Source: Croceicoccus mobilis
GTDB lineage: Bacteria; Pseudomonadota; Alphaproteobacteria; Sphingomonadales; Sphingomonadaceae
Assembly: GCF_001661965.1 (NCBI RefSeq)
Contig: NZ_LYWZ01000022.1
Span: 496,001 to 560,000, forward strand
Direction: 5' to 3'
Length of the DNA: 64,000 nt
Under the pieces are notes generated by a model. That model did no database searches and was not told the DNA's origin. It saw nothing but the letters and a program-made list of their open reading frames with translations. The position numbers and the translations under genes are program-made. The stretch's first letter is position 1, and each line of letters opens with the position of its first letter. Below are positions 40,433 to 51,624 of the stretch, one piece after another.

Positions 40433-43081
40433 TCAGGCCGCGTCGATGCTCTTGGTCACCTGCTCGCGCACGTCTTTCGACAGGCTGGGCTCCTTGGCCA
40501 TGCGCTCAAGCTCGGCGCGCATCATCGCGGCGCGCTTCGGCTCGATCTTGCGCCAGCGGCCCAGCCACGGCACGAAACGCGCCGCCGTCTGCGGGTTAAG
40601 CGGGTCGAGCGCCAGCACGAGATCGGCGATCATGCGATAGCCGCGCCCGGTTTCATCGTGAAACGCGATCGGATTGCCCGCCACCGTCATATAGAGCGAG
40701 CGGACCCGATTGGGGTTCTTCATGGTGAAATCGGGATGCTTTGCCAGCGCCTCCACCGCATCGAGCACATCAGGGCGCAGCGAGCTTGCCTGGATCGCGA
40801 ACCATTTGTCGATGACCAGCGCATTGCCTTCATACCGGCCATGGAAATCGGCCAGCAAATCATCGCGCGCCGGCGCATCGAGGCTGGCCATCACAGCCAA
40901 AGCGCCCTGCCGGTCGGTCATATTGTCGGCGGCGCGATACTGCGCCTCCGCCCGGCGGGCGGTTTCCGCCTCGTCAGCGGCAGAGAGCAGGATCAGCGCC
41001 TGCGTCTTGACCTTGCGCGCACCGCGGGCGTCGGCCTCAAGCGAATATGCCACGGCGCTTGCACGGTCATGCAGCGCCGTCAGCCTATCGTGCAGCCTCT
41101 GGCCAAGATAGGCCTTAAGCCGTTCGCGCGACGCATGGATCGCCATCGGATCGGCAGGGGCCGACAATTCGATCAGGAACGAGATCGTGGGAAGCATCAT
41201 CAGCTCCCCGCGCATCAGATCGTCGATACCGTCATCGTCCAGCACTGCGGCCAAAGCCTCGGCGATGGCGGCGCGGCGGGCTTCGTCTGGGCCATGCTCG
41301 ACCGCACCCAGCAGTTCGCGGGTGAGCAGCTGCTGCAGCGCCTCATAGCGAGCGAAGGCATCGTCGTCTTTCGCGGCGAGGAACTTGATATCGGCGTCCG
41401 AAACCTCGCTCTCCAGCTGGATCGGGGCGGAAAAGCCGCGATTGAGCGAGAGGACCGGAGCCTCGGCAAAGCCGTCGAAGGTGAAGACCTGCTCCGCCTT
41501 GTCGACCATGAGTGTGTGTTCGCCCGAATGGCTGCCGGTCGCACGGTCGAAAAGGGCGATCTTGAGCGGGATCGGCATCGGCTTCTTGTGCGGCTGGCCC
41601 GGAGTTGCCGGAACTTTCTGCTTCACCGTCAGCGTCAGCGTGCCGTCAGAAAATTCGGAGTGGACCGTGACCTTGGGCGTGCCCGCCTGTTCGTACCAAA
41701 GGCGAAAAGCGGTGAGATCGAGGCCTGCGCCATCCTCCATCGCCTTGACGAAATCCTCGCAGGTCGCGGCTTCGCCATCATGGCGGTCGAAATACAAATC
41801 GCTGCCCTTACGGAACGCTTCGGGCCCCGCCATGGTGTGCATCATGCGAATGACTTCCGCACCCTTGTTATAGACGGTCGCGGTGTAGAAATTGCTGATT
41901 TCCTGATAGGAATCGGGGCGGATCGGATGCGCCAGCGGCCCGGAATCCTCGGGGAACTGGGCAGCGCGCAGGATGCGCACATCCTCTATCCGCTTGACCG
42001 GTTCCGATCCCATCGCCGCGCTGAACATCTGGTCGCGCAGCACGGTGAAGCCTTCTTTCAGGCTCAGCTGGAACCAGTCGCGGCAGGTCACGCGATTGCC
42101 TGACCAGTTATGGAAATATTCGTGGCCGACCACGCCCTCCACCGCGTCGAAATCGCCATCGGTGGCGGTATCGGGATCGGCCAGGATATAGCGCGTGTTG
42201 AAGATGTTGAGCCCCTTGTTCTCCATCGCGCCCATGTTGAAATCGGAAACGGCGACGATGTTGAACGTGTCGAGGTCATATTCGCGGCCGAACGTCTCCT
42301 CGTCCCACTTCATCGAATTGACGAGGGAGCGCATCGCATGCTCCGTCCGCTCTTCATCGCCGGGACGGACATAGACCGCCAGATCGACCTTGCGCCCGTT
42401 CATGGTGGTGAAGACTTCCTTGCGCGCCACCAACTCGCCCGCGACCAGCGCGAACAGGTATGAAGGTTTGGGCCACGGATCGGTCCATTCGGCCCAGTGG
42501 GTGCCGTCTTCGCCCTCACCGCTTGCCGTCATGTCGCCGTTTGACAGGAGGATCGGGAATGCATCCTTCGGCCCGCTCATATGCACGGTATAGCGCGACA
42601 GCACGTCCGGGCGGTCGGGGAAGAAGGTTATGCGGCGGAAGCCTTCCGCCTCACACTGGGTGCACAGCATGCCGTTCGAGGCATAGAGGCCCATCAGCTG
42701 GCTGTTGGTGGCCGGGTGCAGATGCGTCTCGATCGTCACCTCATGCGCGTCGCCGGGCAGCGGGAGCAGCAGGTTCGCGCCCGACATCGTCCAGCCCTCG
42801 GCGGGCTTGCCATCGACCGACAGGCTCATCACCGCGATATTGTCGCCGCACAGATGCATGGTCTGATCGTGCGAGCCATCCGGGTTACGCTCGACCTTCA
42901 TGGTCGATTTCACCTTGGTCAGCTCCGTTCCCAGTTCGAATTCCAGCCTGATTTCCGGCACCAGCCATGCGGGCGGCGTGTAATCGAGGCGATGAATGGT
43001 CTCCGGCTGTGCCGGTTCGACGGCGGCATCGGCGAGTTCGGGGTTACCGGGAACGGTGGCGGGGTTACGGGCGATATCCAT
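40433..43081 (-). CDS. pepN: Aminopeptidase N (M1 family)
   Basis: Zinc aminopeptidase that completes cytosolic peptide degradation. From ATG 43081 it has 882 residues, the usual PepN length. Features: substrate motif GAMEN (FNMGAMENKGLNIF), zinc site HEYFH with His320, Glu321 and His324 and third ligand Glu343 (LSLKEG), then the beta-sandwich and long helical C-terminal domain (DUF3458-type). The frame is open 38 codons further up but overlaps the divergent reductase-like gene. pgeF follows in the same operon. Confidence 0.95.
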   Translation of the reverse strand: MDIARNPATVPGNPELADAAVEPAQPETIHRLDYTPPAWLVPEIRLEFELGTELTKVKSTMKVERNPDGSHDQTMHLCGDNIAVMSLSVDGKPAEGWTMSGANLLLPLPGDAHEVTIETHLHPATNSQLMGLYASNGMLCTQCEAEGFRRITFFPDRPDVLSRYTVHMSGPKDAFPILLSNGDMTASGEGEDGTHWAEWTDPWPKPSYLFALVAGELVARKEVFTTMNGRKVDLAVYVRPGDEERTEHAMRSLVNSMKWDEETFGREYDLDTFNIVAVSDFNMGAMENKGLNIFNTRYILADPDTATDGDFDAVEGVVGHEYFHNWSGNRVTCRDWFQLSLKEGFTVLRDQMFSAAMGSEPVKRIEDVRILRAAQFPEDSGPLAHPIRPDSYQEISNFYTATVYNKGAEVIRMMHTMAGPEAFRKGSDLYFDRHDGEAATCEDFVKAMEDGAGLDLTAFRLWYEQAGTPKVTVHSEFSDGTLTLTVKQKVPATPGQPHKKPMPIPLKIALFDRATGSHSGEHTLMVDKAEQVFTFDGFAEAPVLSLNRGFSAPIQLESEVSDADIKFLAAKDDDAFARYEALQQLLTRELLGAVEHGPDEARRAAIAEALAAVLDDDGIDDLMRGELMMLPTISFLIELSAPADPMAIHASRERLKAYLGQRLHDRLTALHDRASAVAYSLEADARGARKVKTQALILLSAADEAETARRAEAQYRAADNMTDRQGALAVMASLDAPARDDLLADFHGRYEGNALVIDKWFAIQASSLRPDVLDAVEALAKHPDFTMKNPNRVRSLYMTVAGNPIAFHDETGRGYRMIADLVLALDPLNPQTAARFVPWLGRWRKIEPKRAAMMRAELERMAKEPSLSKDVREQVTKSIDAA

Positions 43082-43193
43082 GGAAACTAGATCATGCCTT
43101 GGCGAAGGATTCTCAAGGTATTTTTGACGATTGGATAAACGCGGGCGCAAGTTTTGCCTCGCACCCACGGCAAAGCGCGGGTTATGGGGGGCC

Positions 43194-43997
43194 ATGCGAA
43201 TTTTGATCTTCGGCCTCGGCTATAGCGCCAAGCGGATCGCGGCCCGGCTGCAGGGCGCTGGCTGGGACATCGAATCGACCGGCAGCGACGGCACGCTGGA
43301 ATTTGCCGACCGTGACGCGGTTGCCGCCGCGCTGGGTCGGGCCGATGCGATATTGTCCTCCGTCCCGCCGGCAAAGAGCGGCGGCGATCCGGTGCTGGAA
43401 ACGCATGGGGAAGCGCTGGCGGGTTTTCGCGGCTGGCGCGGCTATCTCTCCTCAACCGGGGTTTATGGTGATGCGCTCGGCGCTTGGGTGGACGAGGCAT
43501 CGCCCACCGGCACGGGCCGCCGCACGGCGCGCGCCGAAGCGGATGCGCATTGGCTGGCGGCAGGTGCCTGCGTCTTTCGCTTGCCCGGCATCTATGGCCC
43601 CGGCCGCAGCGCGTTGGAGCGGGTGAAAGAGGGCCGCGCCCACCGGATCGACATTCCGGATCAGGTCTTCAGCCGCGTCCATGTCGAGGATATCGCCCAA
43701 GGGGTGACACTGGCGCTCACGGGCAATGCGCCGCCGGGGGCATATAACCTGTCCGACAAGCTGCCGTGTCCGCAGAACGAACTGATCGAGGAGGCATGCC
43801 GCCTCTTGGGCGTGGCCCCTCCGCCACTACAGTCGATGGAGGAGGCCAACCTGTCCCCCATGGCGCGCGGGTTTTATGCAGAGAACCGCCGCGTCGCGAA
43901 TGGGAAAGCGAAGCGGGTGCTGGGCTGGGACCCTGCCTACCCCACCTATCGCGAAGGGTTAGTCGCCTGCCTCGCGGATGGCGGTTTCGGCGGATAA
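43194..43997 (+). CDS. NAD(P)-dependent epimerase/reductase-like SDR protein
   Basis: A 267-residue extended short-chain dehydrogenase of the YeeZ type. It begins MRILIFGLGYSAKRIAARL, a GxGYxA nucleotide-binding loop, and has YLSSTGVYGD (Ser-Thr-Tyr-like active site) and FRLPGIYGPGRSALER. The canonical YxxxK lysine is not obvious, as in other YeeZ-like proteins, so activity is uncertain. ATG 43194 has GGGGGG just upstream. Its last 39 bases overlap the end of the convergent transporter gene. Confidence 0.75.
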   Translation: MRILIFGLGYSAKRIAARLQGAGWDIESTGSDGTLEFADRDAVAAALGRADAILSSVPPAKSGGDPVLETHGEALAGFRGWRGYLSSTGVYGDALGAWVDEASPTGTGRRTARAEADAHWLAAGACVFRLPGIYGPGRSALERVKEGRAHRIDIPDQVFSRVHVEDIAQGVTLALTGNAPPGAYNLSDKLPCPQNELIEEACRLLGVAPPPLQSMEEANLSPMARGFYAENRRVANGKAKRVLGWDPAYPTYREGLVACLADGGFGG

Positions 43998-44906
43998 GGG
44001 CGGCTCAGCGGGCGGTTTCGCCTTGGTGCGAACCGCGATGATCAGGCCGGCCATTGCCAGCACCACGCCGCCCGCGGCCATGGCGCTCCATTCATAGCCC
44101 TCGAACGCGGTCGACAGCCCCATGGCGATGGGCGGCACCGCCACCCCGACATAGGCGGCATGGCCTGCGCCCATCGAACGCACCAGACCGAAATAAAGCG
44201 GGAAGGTCAGCACCGAACCGATCAGGCCGAGATAGGCGATACCGCCATAATAGCGCCAATCGGATGGCCATGTCGGCGCGCCTTCCAGCGCGATCGAGAT
44301 CGCGGCATTGACGATCGTGCCGATCAGCATCGCCCATGCCAGCATCGGGATGAACGGCTGACGATGCGCAGCCTCGGTCGCCTGGCTGATATTGGCAACC
44401 GAGGCGGACAGCATGGCAAGCGTTGCCAGCACGATTCCCGCCAGCACGCCGCCATCGAGCCCCGCCTTGGTGTATTCATGCGCGAACAGCAGGAAGATGC
44501 CGCAGATCGCGATGCCCGAACCGACGAAAAAACGCCGGGAACTGGTCTGCCCCAGCACCAGCCGCGCAAGGATCGCGTTGGGCACCAGAAGCAGCGCGAA
44601 GAACACCGCGACGATGCCCGATGTCAGATACATTTCTGCCCGATAGACGAACTGGAAATTGCCCACGAACTGGGTGATCGCGACGATGATCGTCACCGGC
44701 GCCCAGCCCGCTTTCAGCCGCCAGCCATCGCCGCGCACCGCGGCCAGCACGAACATGCCGATGCTGGCAAGCGCGAAGCGCAGGGTGATCGACCAGCCCG
44801 CGCTGGCCGTCCCGACCTGGTCCTTGATGACGAGCCAGGTCGACGACCAGATCAGCACGCACAGAATGAAGGGAAACCAGCGCCTCAGCGCGGATGGCTC
44901 GCCCAT
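43959..44906 (-). CDS. EamA/DMT-family drug/metabolite exporter
   Basis: A 315-residue inner-membrane protein with ten transmembrane segments in two EamA repeats; the first starts RRWFPFILCVLIWSSTWLVIK and the second around VGVAVPPIAMGLSTAFEGYEWS. The family exports amino acids and metabolites. It starts two bases after the threonine aldolase stop, so the two are translated together; export of threonine or related amino acids is a plausible but unproven role. Confidence 0.85.
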   Translation of the reverse strand: MGEPSALRRWFPFILCVLIWSSTWLVIKDQVGTASAGWSITLRFALASIGMFVLAAVRGDGWRLKAGWAPVTIIVAITQFVGNFQFVYRAEMYLTSGIVAVFFALLLVPNAILARLVLGQTSSRRFFVGSGIAICGIFLLFAHEYTKAGLDGGVLAGIVLATLAMLSASVANISQATEAAHRQPFIPMLAWAMLIGTIVNAAISIALEGAPTWPSDWRYYGGIAYLGLIGSVLTFPLYFGLVRSMGAGHAAYVGVAVPPIAMGLSTAFEGYEWSAMAAGGVVLAMAGLIIAVRTKAKPPAEPPLSAETAIREAGD

Positions 44907-44908
44907 GT

Positions 44909-45925
44909 CTAAAGCGCCGCCAGTGCGGCAGCGAGAGCGCCTGCGTCTTCCTCGCTGGTGTTCCAGCAGGTGACGAAGCGCGCCGAGCTGTCAGACCAGT
45001 CGTAAAAGGCGAAACCTTGATTGCGCAGCGCCTCGCGCTCTGGCGCGGTCAGCGTCATGAAGATCTCGTTCGCCTCCACCGGTTGCAACAGGCGGTCGGG
45101 CGCGGCCTGCGCGATGGTCTGCGCCGCGGCATTGGCGGCGCGGCCATTGGCGAGCCACAGATCATCGTCGAGCATGGCGTGAAGCTGCGCTGCGAGATAG
45201 CGGCCCTTCGACTGCAATTGCCCGGCGCGTTTTCGGCGGCGGCGCGCTTCCATGGCAAGGCCGGTGTCGAACACGACCAGCGCCTCCGCGCTCATCCCGC
45301 CATTCTTGATGAAGCCGAAGGAAAGCGTGTCGATCCCATGCGCGGGCCCCGCATCGGCGGGCGCGCAGCCCAGATGCGCAACCGCATTGGCGAAACGCGC
45401 CCCGTCGAGATGGACGCGCAGGCCCCTTTCGCGGGCAAAAGCCGTCAGTGCGGCGAGTTCGCCTGGCGAATAGACGCGCCCCTCTTCCGTCGCCTGCGTC
45501 AGAGCCAGCGTATGCGGCTGCACGCGGTGCACATCGTCGCGGATCGGGTCGATGACCTTGGCGATACCCTCAGGCGTGACCTTCGCGCCTTCACCGCCTG
45601 CCAGCATCAGCTTTGCGCCATGGGTGTAGAATTCGGGGGCGCCGCCTTCATCCGCCTCCACATGGGCGTCGTAATGGCACACGATGCCGGCAAAGGGCGG
45701 GGTCAGGCAGGCGAGCGCCAGCGCATTGGCCGCCGTACCGGTGCTGGTCCAGATAACCGCGCACTCCCGCCCGAACAGTGCCGAAAAGCGCGCATCCAGC
45801 GCCTGCGACAGCGCATCGCCATCATAGGGCATATCAGGCCCATCGGCGGCGCGCATCGCATCCCACACGCGGGGATGGACGCAGGCGGCATTGTCGGAAA
45901 CAAAGAGTCGCGTAAGGGCTGTCAT
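44909..45925 (-). CDS. Low-specificity threonine aldolase-like PLP enzyme
   Basis: Fold-type I PLP enzyme that cleaves L-threonine to glycine and acetaldehyde. The 338-residue protein has STGTAANALAL (PLP phosphate loop), HYDAHVEADEGGAPEF (His stacking on PLP), VHLDGARFANA (Asp to pyridine nitrogen) and Schiff-base Lys207 in LSFGFIKNGG. ATG 45925 is used; 12 more codons are open upstream. It is coupled to the EamA exporter gene. Confidence 0.88.
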   Translation of the reverse strand: MTALTRLFVSDNAACVHPRVWDAMRAADGPDMPYDGDALSQALDARFSALFGRECAVIWTSTGTAANALALACLTPPFAGIVCHYDAHVEADEGGAPEFYTHGAKLMLAGGEGAKVTPEGIAKVIDPIRDDVHRVQPHTLALTQATEEGRVYSPGELAALTAFARERGLRVHLDGARFANAVAHLGCAPADAGPAHGIDTLSFGFIKNGGMSAEALVVFDTGLAMEARRRRKRAGQLQSKGRYLAAQLHAMLDDDLWLANGRAANAAAQTIAQAAPDRLLQPVEANEIFMTLTAPEREALRNQGFAFYDWSDSSARFVTCWNTSEEDAGALAAALAAL

Positions 45926-45985
45926 GCGCTGCCCATGCTTTGCTGCAGGTCCACGCGTCAAGCGCGGCTTTGAAAGCCCCGAATA

Positions 45986-47455
<1,470 letters not shown>

Positions 47456-47578
47456 GGGAAAGGTCCGCTTCTTGCTGTGTTGTTGGCTGGCTAGCGTTTG
47501 CCCTACCGGTTACAGGGCGACCCGCGCAAGCTTTGCAGCGGTCCCGTGCACCGCAAAATCAGATTATTGGAGCGTATC

Positions 47579-47893
47579 ATGAGTGATCCCATCGACCAGT
47601 TGCCCGACGATGTCGCCGCAGCCGCATTCCGCCGATTGGTCAAACACCTGCGCCATCGCCACGATGCCCAGAATATCGAGCTGATGGGCCTTGCCGGTTT
47701 CTGCCGCAATTGCCTTGCCGACTGGATCCGCGACGCCGGGTTCGAGGGCGACAAGGCCGAGGCGCGCGCCGTTATCCACGGGATGGAGATGGACGAATGG
47801 AAGACGAAGTTCCAGACGCCCGCCACCGACGAACAGCTGGCCCGCATGGAAGAGAGCCTGAAGCGGAACGCCGTCGCACCGGCTTCGGAATAA
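47579..47893 (+). CDS. DUF1244 family protein
   Basis: A 104-residue protein with AFRRLVKHLRHRHDAQNIELMGLAGFCRNCLADW, the conserved helix and GFCRNCL cysteine motif of DUF1244, a family of unknown function found across proteobacteria. GGAG lies seven bases before ATG 47579. The open frame before this start has no family similarity. Confidence 0.88.
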   Translation: MSDPIDQLPDDVAAAAFRRLVKHLRHRHDAQNIELMGLAGFCRNCLADWIRDAGFEGDKAEARAVIHGMEMDEWKTKFQTPATDEQLARMEESLKRNAVAPASE

Positions 47894-48018
47894 GGCAGAA
47901 CGGGCCAGTTTGGGGATAAGTATGCCCCCCGGTGCTTCACCCGCGCCGGGGCTGCCCCTATCAGGCCCGACTTCAACCGATTCTGTGACACCGATTCCTT
48001 TTGCGGAGCTGACCAGCC

Positions 48019-48261
48019 ATGGCCGAAGCCGAAAACACCGACGATCGCCTGCGCCTTCTGATCGAGCGCGTCGAGCGCCTTGAAGAAGAGAAGAAGGGCA
48101 TCGCCGACGACATCCGCGACGTCTACGCCGAGGCGAAGGCCGTGGGCTATGACGTCAAGATCATGCGCCAGATCGTGCGCATCCGTAAGATGAAGCCCGA
48201 CGACCGCCGCGAGATGGAAACCATCCTCGAGACCTACAAGGCGGCGCTCGGCATCGAGTAA
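48019..48261 (+). CDS. gapR: GapR-family nucleoid protein (DUF2312/UPF0335)
   Basis: Small coiled-coil protein that encircles overtwisted AT-rich DNA and assists topoisomerases ahead of replication forks, as shown for Caulobacter GapR. The 80 residues match the family throughout: LRLLIERVERLEEEKKGIADDIRDVYAEAKAVGYD, then ILETYKAALG at the end. The N-terminal tail is short. ATG 48019 gives the expected length. Confidence 0.9.
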   Translation: MAEAENTDDRLRLLIERVERLEEEKKGIADDIRDVYAEAKAVGYDVKIMRQIVRIRKMKPDDRREMETILETYKAALGIE

Positions 48262-48351
48262 GACAGGAGCCTCTCCCCTCCTTGCATCGCGGCGGCGACC
48301 GGGTAGAACCGGCGGCGTCCATATCGAAGCGCAGACGAGAGGAGAGAGTTC

Positions 48352-48711
48352 ATGCCCAATCCCTGGAGCAATCGCGGTGACGGCGGCGGCATGGTGGTCA
48401 CCACCACGACTTCGGTCGAAGGCCGCCCGGCTGTCGAATATCTCGGCATCGTCACCGGCGAGGTGATCGTGGGCGCGAACCTGTTCCGCGATCTCTTCGC
48501 CTCGATCACCGATCTGGTCGGCGGGCGTTCTGGCAAGTACGAGGAAGTGCTGGCCCGCGCGCGCAAGGAAGCCCTGGCCGAAATGCGGCAGGAAGCCCTC
48601 TCGCTGGGCGGCAATGGCGTGATCGGTGTCGACATCGATTACGAGGTGCTGGGCCAGAATGGCTCGATGCTGATGGTCTCGGTCTCGGGCACTGCTGTCA
48701 TTCTCGAATAG
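48352..48711 (+). CDS. YbjQ/UPF0145 family heavy-metal-binding-like protein
   Basis: A 119-residue protein with [29 protein letters not shown] and a final [30 protein letters not shown], matching the pentameric YbjQ family (PF01906). The function is not established. GAGAGAG precedes ATG 48352. An acetyltransferase gene follows after seven bases and is probably co-transcribed. Confidence 0.9.
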   Translation: MPNPWSNRGDGGGMVVTTTTSVEGRPAVEYLGIVTGEVIVGANLFRDLFASITDLVGGRSGKYEEVLARARKEALAEMRQEALSLGGNGVIGVDIDYEVLGQNGSMLMVSVSGTAVILE

Positions 48712-48718
48712 GCGACAC

Positions 48719-49210
48719 TTGACCCAATACCGTATTCGCCGCGCCCGCGCCGACGACGCCGCCGGCTGCGCTGCGCTCTATGCCCCCTTCGTCACCGACA
48801 CATGGGTCAGTTTCGAGACCGAGCCGCCCACGGCTTCGGAAATGCTGCGCCGCATCCGGGATTTCGGCCAGTCGCACGGCTGGCTGGTCGCGGTGAAGGG
48901 GACGCAGGTCATCGGCTATGCCTATGGCAGCCCCCACCGCACCCGCGCGGCCTATGGCTCATCCTGCGATGTCGGCATTTATGTCGACCCGGACTATGCC
49001 GGGCAGGGCGTCGGGCGGGCGCTGATGGACGAACTGCTGCCGATGCTGAAAGAGCGGTTCCATGCCGCCTTTGCCGGGATCGCGCTACCCAATGACGCCA
49101 GCATCGCCCTGCACGAGGCCTGCGGATTTACCCCGGTCGGCGTATATCGCGAGGTTGGCTGGAAGCTGGATGGCTGGCGCGATGTCAGCTGGTGGCAGCG
49201 GCTGCTTTAG
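48719..49210 (+). CDS. GNAT acetyltransferase, MnaT/phosphinothricin acetyltransferase type
   Basis: A 163-residue GNAT enzyme with FETEPPTASEM, then GYAYGSPHRTRAAY, DVGIYVDPDYAGQGVGRALMDELL (acetyl-CoA binding Q-x-x-G-x-G/A) and LHEACGFTPVGVYREVGWKLDGWRDV at the end. These match the YncA/Pat branch, which acetylates methionine sulfone or phosphinothricin-like amino acids. The likely start is TTG 48719, seven bases after the upstream stop. Confidence 0.88.
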   Translation: MTQYRIRRARADDAAGCAALYAPFVTDTWVSFETEPPTASEMLRRIRDFGQSHGWLVAVKGTQVIGYAYGSPHRTRAAYGSSCDVGIYVDPDYAGQGVGRALMDELLPMLKERFHAAFAGIALPNDASIALHEACGFTPVGVYREVGWKLDGWRDVSWWQRLL

Positions 49211-49276
49211 GTGAGGTGGCATATCAACGCGATGTCAACGATAGGCGGGCATCAACCTGAAACGCCAACCAGCTTT

Positions 49277-49552
49277 ATGCGGAGTAGAACCTTGCAGCCA
49301 TTCAAATGGGCTTTCCTGACATGCGCGCTGATCTCCCTGTCGTCCTGTACCGAAATGGCAACGCGCAATGCCCAGCGGGGCTTGGCGGAACGATGTGAGG
49401 CCCGGGGCGAGAACATGCGGATAATCCCGGATGAACCGGTCAAGGAAAAGGGGTTGCTCGGCTATGTCTCGGCCTCCGGAAATTGCCTTGCCCCTGGGGA
49501 GGAAGGTTATGAAGACGCGATGACGATCGAGGAATATCGAGCGCAGCAATAG
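49277..49552 (+). CDS. Small lipoprotein of unknown function
   Basis: From ATG 49277 the product has 91 residues with a lipoprotein signal: WAFLTCALISLSSC, the Cys being the predicted lipid site. The mature part (about 65 residues) contains a Cys pair (RCEARG and SGNCLAPG) that could form a disulfide. The ribosome site is weak and the frame is open 22 codons upstream. No family recognised. Confidence 0.6.
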   Translation: MRSRTLQPFKWAFLTCALISLSSCTEMATRNAQRGLAERCEARGENMRIIPDEPVKEKGLLGYVSASGNCLAPGEEGYEDAMTIEEYRAQQ

Positions 49553-49580
49553 GTCATGCCCTGATAAGGGCAGCCGAACC

Positions 49581-49952
49581 CTAATCCCCCCGAAAATTCA
49601 GTTCTATCCGCGCGCCTTCCGGGCCGATGACGAAGATCTGGCGCACGCCCGCCACGGCGCGCAGGTCGTTTTCGAAACATTGATGCCCCGCGCCGTTCAG
49701 GCGGGTGAGGTAAGCGTCGTAACCGCTGCAGGCAAAGGCGACATGGTTGATCGGGCCCGGCTCGCTCCCGCCGGGCCGCGTGTTCACATGCACCAGCGCA
49801 TTGCCCACATCGTCGAGCATCCAACTGTTCCAGTCAGGGTCCATCCCCGGCGGCGGCGAAGGGGTGAGGCCGAGCATGTCGCGGAAGAACGCAACCGTGG
49901 CGGCAAGGTCGGAGGTACTGATATTGATGTGGTCGATCCGGCTGATCGTCAT
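49581..49952 (-). CDS. VOC/glyoxalase superfamily protein
   Basis: A 123-residue single-chain VOC protein: SRIDHINISTSDLAATVAFFRDMLGL at the N-terminus (His8 as first metal ligand), INHVAFACSGYDAYLTRL in the second half, and final FVIGPEGARIELNFRG with the Glu ligand. Substrate unknown; homologues include glyoxalase-like and fosfomycin-resistance-type enzymes. The reading frame extends much further upstream, but only as antisense of yebC. Confidence 0.85.
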   Translation of the reverse strand: MTISRIDHINISTSDLAATVAFFRDMLGLTPSPPPGMDPDWNSWMLDDVGNALVHVNTRPGGSEPGPINHVAFACSGYDAYLTRLNGAGHQCFENDLRAVAGVRQIFVIGPEGARIELNFRGD

Positions 49953-50069
49953 GTGATTTCGCCTAATTGGGGCCAGTTTCGGGCGCTCTAGCCACCCCTG
50001 TGCTTGCCCTTCCCCGCCCGGCTGCTGTAAGGGCGCGCCACACCAGAGATTCAGAGGACGAGAACGGCA

Positions 50070-50816
50070 ATGGCCGGCCATTCCAAATTCAAGAACATCA
50101 TGCATCGCAAGGGCGCGCAGGACAAGAAGCGCTCTGCCATGTTCTCCAAGCTTTCCCGAGAGATCACCGTCGCTGCCAAGATGGGCGCGCCCGATCCCGA
50201 CATGAACCCGCGCCTGCGCCTGGCGGTCAACAACGCCAAGGGCCAGTCGATGCCCAAGGACAATATCCAGCGCGCCATCGACAAGGCTTCGGCGAACGAG
50301 GGCGATGATTACGAAGAGATCCGCTACGAAGGCTATGGCCCGGGCGGCGTGGCGCTGATCGTCGAGGCGCTGACCGACAATCGCAACCGCACCGCGACCA
50401 ATGTGCGCACCGCGTTTTCGAAGAATGGCGGCAATCTCGGCACTGCGGGTGCGGTTGCCCACGGTTTCGAACGGCTTGGCATGATCGAATATCCCGCCAG
50501 CGTCGGCGGTGAGGACACAGTGCTGGAAGCCGCGATAGAGGCGGGCGCCGACGATGTCGAATCCAGCGATGACGGCCATGTCATCTGGACCCAGATGGAA
50601 GCGCTGCACGAAGTGGCGGGCGAACTCGAAAAATCGCTGGGCGAGGCGGAAAACGTCAAGCTCGCGTGGAAGCCCAACATCACCGTCGATTGCGACGAAG
50701 GCACGGCGCAGACGCTGCTGAAGCTGATCGACGCGCTGGACGACGATGACGATGTCCAGACCGTCTGGGGCAATTACGACATCTCTGACGAGGTGATGGA
50801 GAAGCTGGGCGAGTGA
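50070..50816 (+). CDS. yebC: YebC/PmpR family protein (transcription or translation factor)
   Basis: A 248-residue member of the YebC/TACO1 family, long annotated as a transcriptional regulator and more recently linked to relief of ribosome stalling at proline runs. It opens with [21 protein letters not shown], the universal signature, followed by [11 protein letters not shown] and [11 protein letters not shown]. It lies 19 bases upstream of ruvC, an arrangement conserved in many bacteria. Confidence 0.95.
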   Translation: MAGHSKFKNIMHRKGAQDKKRSAMFSKLSREITVAAKMGAPDPDMNPRLRLAVNNAKGQSMPKDNIQRAIDKASANEGDDYEEIRYEGYGPGGVALIVEALTDNRNRTATNVRTAFSKNGGNLGTAGAVAHGFERLGMIEYPASVGGEDTVLEAAIEAGADDVESSDDGHVIWTQMEALHEVAGELEKSLGEAENVKLAWKPNITVDCDEGTAQTLLKLIDALDDDDDVQTVWGNYDISDEVMEKLGE

Positions 50817-50835
50817 TCGTCCCCAAGGCTTCGTC

Positions 50836-51309
50836 ATGATCGTTCTGGGCCTCGACCCTTCGCTCACCTGCACCGGATGGGGCGTGGTGAAAAGCGAGGG
50901 GGCGCGGCTGACCCATGTCGCCAATGGCCAGATCGCCAGCAGCCCCAGGGAAGAGATCGCCGACCGGCTGGCTGCGCTTTACGCCGCCGTGACGGAGGTG
51001 ATCGTGCGCTATCGCCCCGATGTCGCGGCGGCGGAGGAAGTGTTCCTCAACAAGAACCCGCAATCGACGCTGAAGCTGGCCCACGCGCGCGGCGCGGTGC
51101 TGGCCGCCTGCGGCGCGGCAAGGCTGGGCGTGCACGAACATTCGGCCAAGGTGGTGAAGAAATCGGTCGTCGGCACCGGCGGCGCGGACAAGAAACAGGT
51201 GCAGGCGATGCTGAAAGTGCTGCTGCCCGGCGCGAAGGTCGCCGGTGCCGATGCCGCCGATGCGCTGGCCGTGGCGATCGCGCATGCGCATCTGGGACCA
51301 CGACATTAA
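50836..51309 (+). CDS. ruvC: Holliday junction resolvase RuvC
   Basis: Dimeric endonuclease that resolves Holliday junctions moved by RuvAB. The 157-residue RNase H-fold protein has the first Asp in VLGLDPSLTCTGWG (Asp7), Glu in AAAEEVFLN and the final acidic pair in GADAADALAVAIAHAH. The C-terminal tail is slightly short. It follows yebC and precedes ruvA by 0.9 kb, with a small reverse gene and a deaminase gene between. Confidence 0.95.
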   Translation: MIVLGLDPSLTCTGWGVVKSEGARLTHVANGQIASSPREEIADRLAALYAAVTEVIVRYRPDVAAAEEVFLNKNPQSTLKLAHARGAVLAACGAARLGVHEHSAKVVKKSVVGTGGADKKQVQAMLKVLLPGAKVAGADAADALAVAIAHAHLGPRH

Positions 51310-51573
51310 TTAACGCAGTTGGCTGTCCTTGCTGCCGCGCCGGTTGATGGCGCTGTGCCGCACGGCCTTGTCCTGCCCCGACTGGCACGCGATGCAGCGC
51401 CTGACGCCGGGCAGCGCCTTGCGCCGCTTTTCGGGAATCGTCTCGCCGCATTCGGCGCAATATTTCAGGCTTTCGCCCGCGGGAATGCGCGAGCGCGCCC
51501 CTGCGACGGCATCGTTCACCGTGTCGTCGATCTGGTCCTGAACCGCGCCATCGCGCGACCATCCACCTGCCAT
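51310..51573 (-). CDS. DksA/TraR-family C4 zinc-finger protein
   Basis: An 87-residue protein whose cysteines form one C4 zinc finger: CAECGETIPEKRRKALPG then CIACQ. The motif matches the C-terminal zinc domain of DksA/TraR, here without the long coiled coil, as in YbiI-type proteins. GAGGAAA precedes ATG 51573. It ends exactly where ruvC ends, tail to tail with no gap. It could modulate RNA polymerase, but that is unproven. Confidence 0.85.
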   Translation of the reverse strand: MAGGWSRDGAVQDQIDDTVNDAVAGARSRIPAGESLKYCAECGETIPEKRRKALPGVRRCIACQSGQDKAVRHSAINRRGSKDSQLR

Positions 51574-51624
51574 TATCTCATTTCCTCTCTTGCTCTTGGG
51601 CGGGGCTCTCCCATCTCTTGGGGC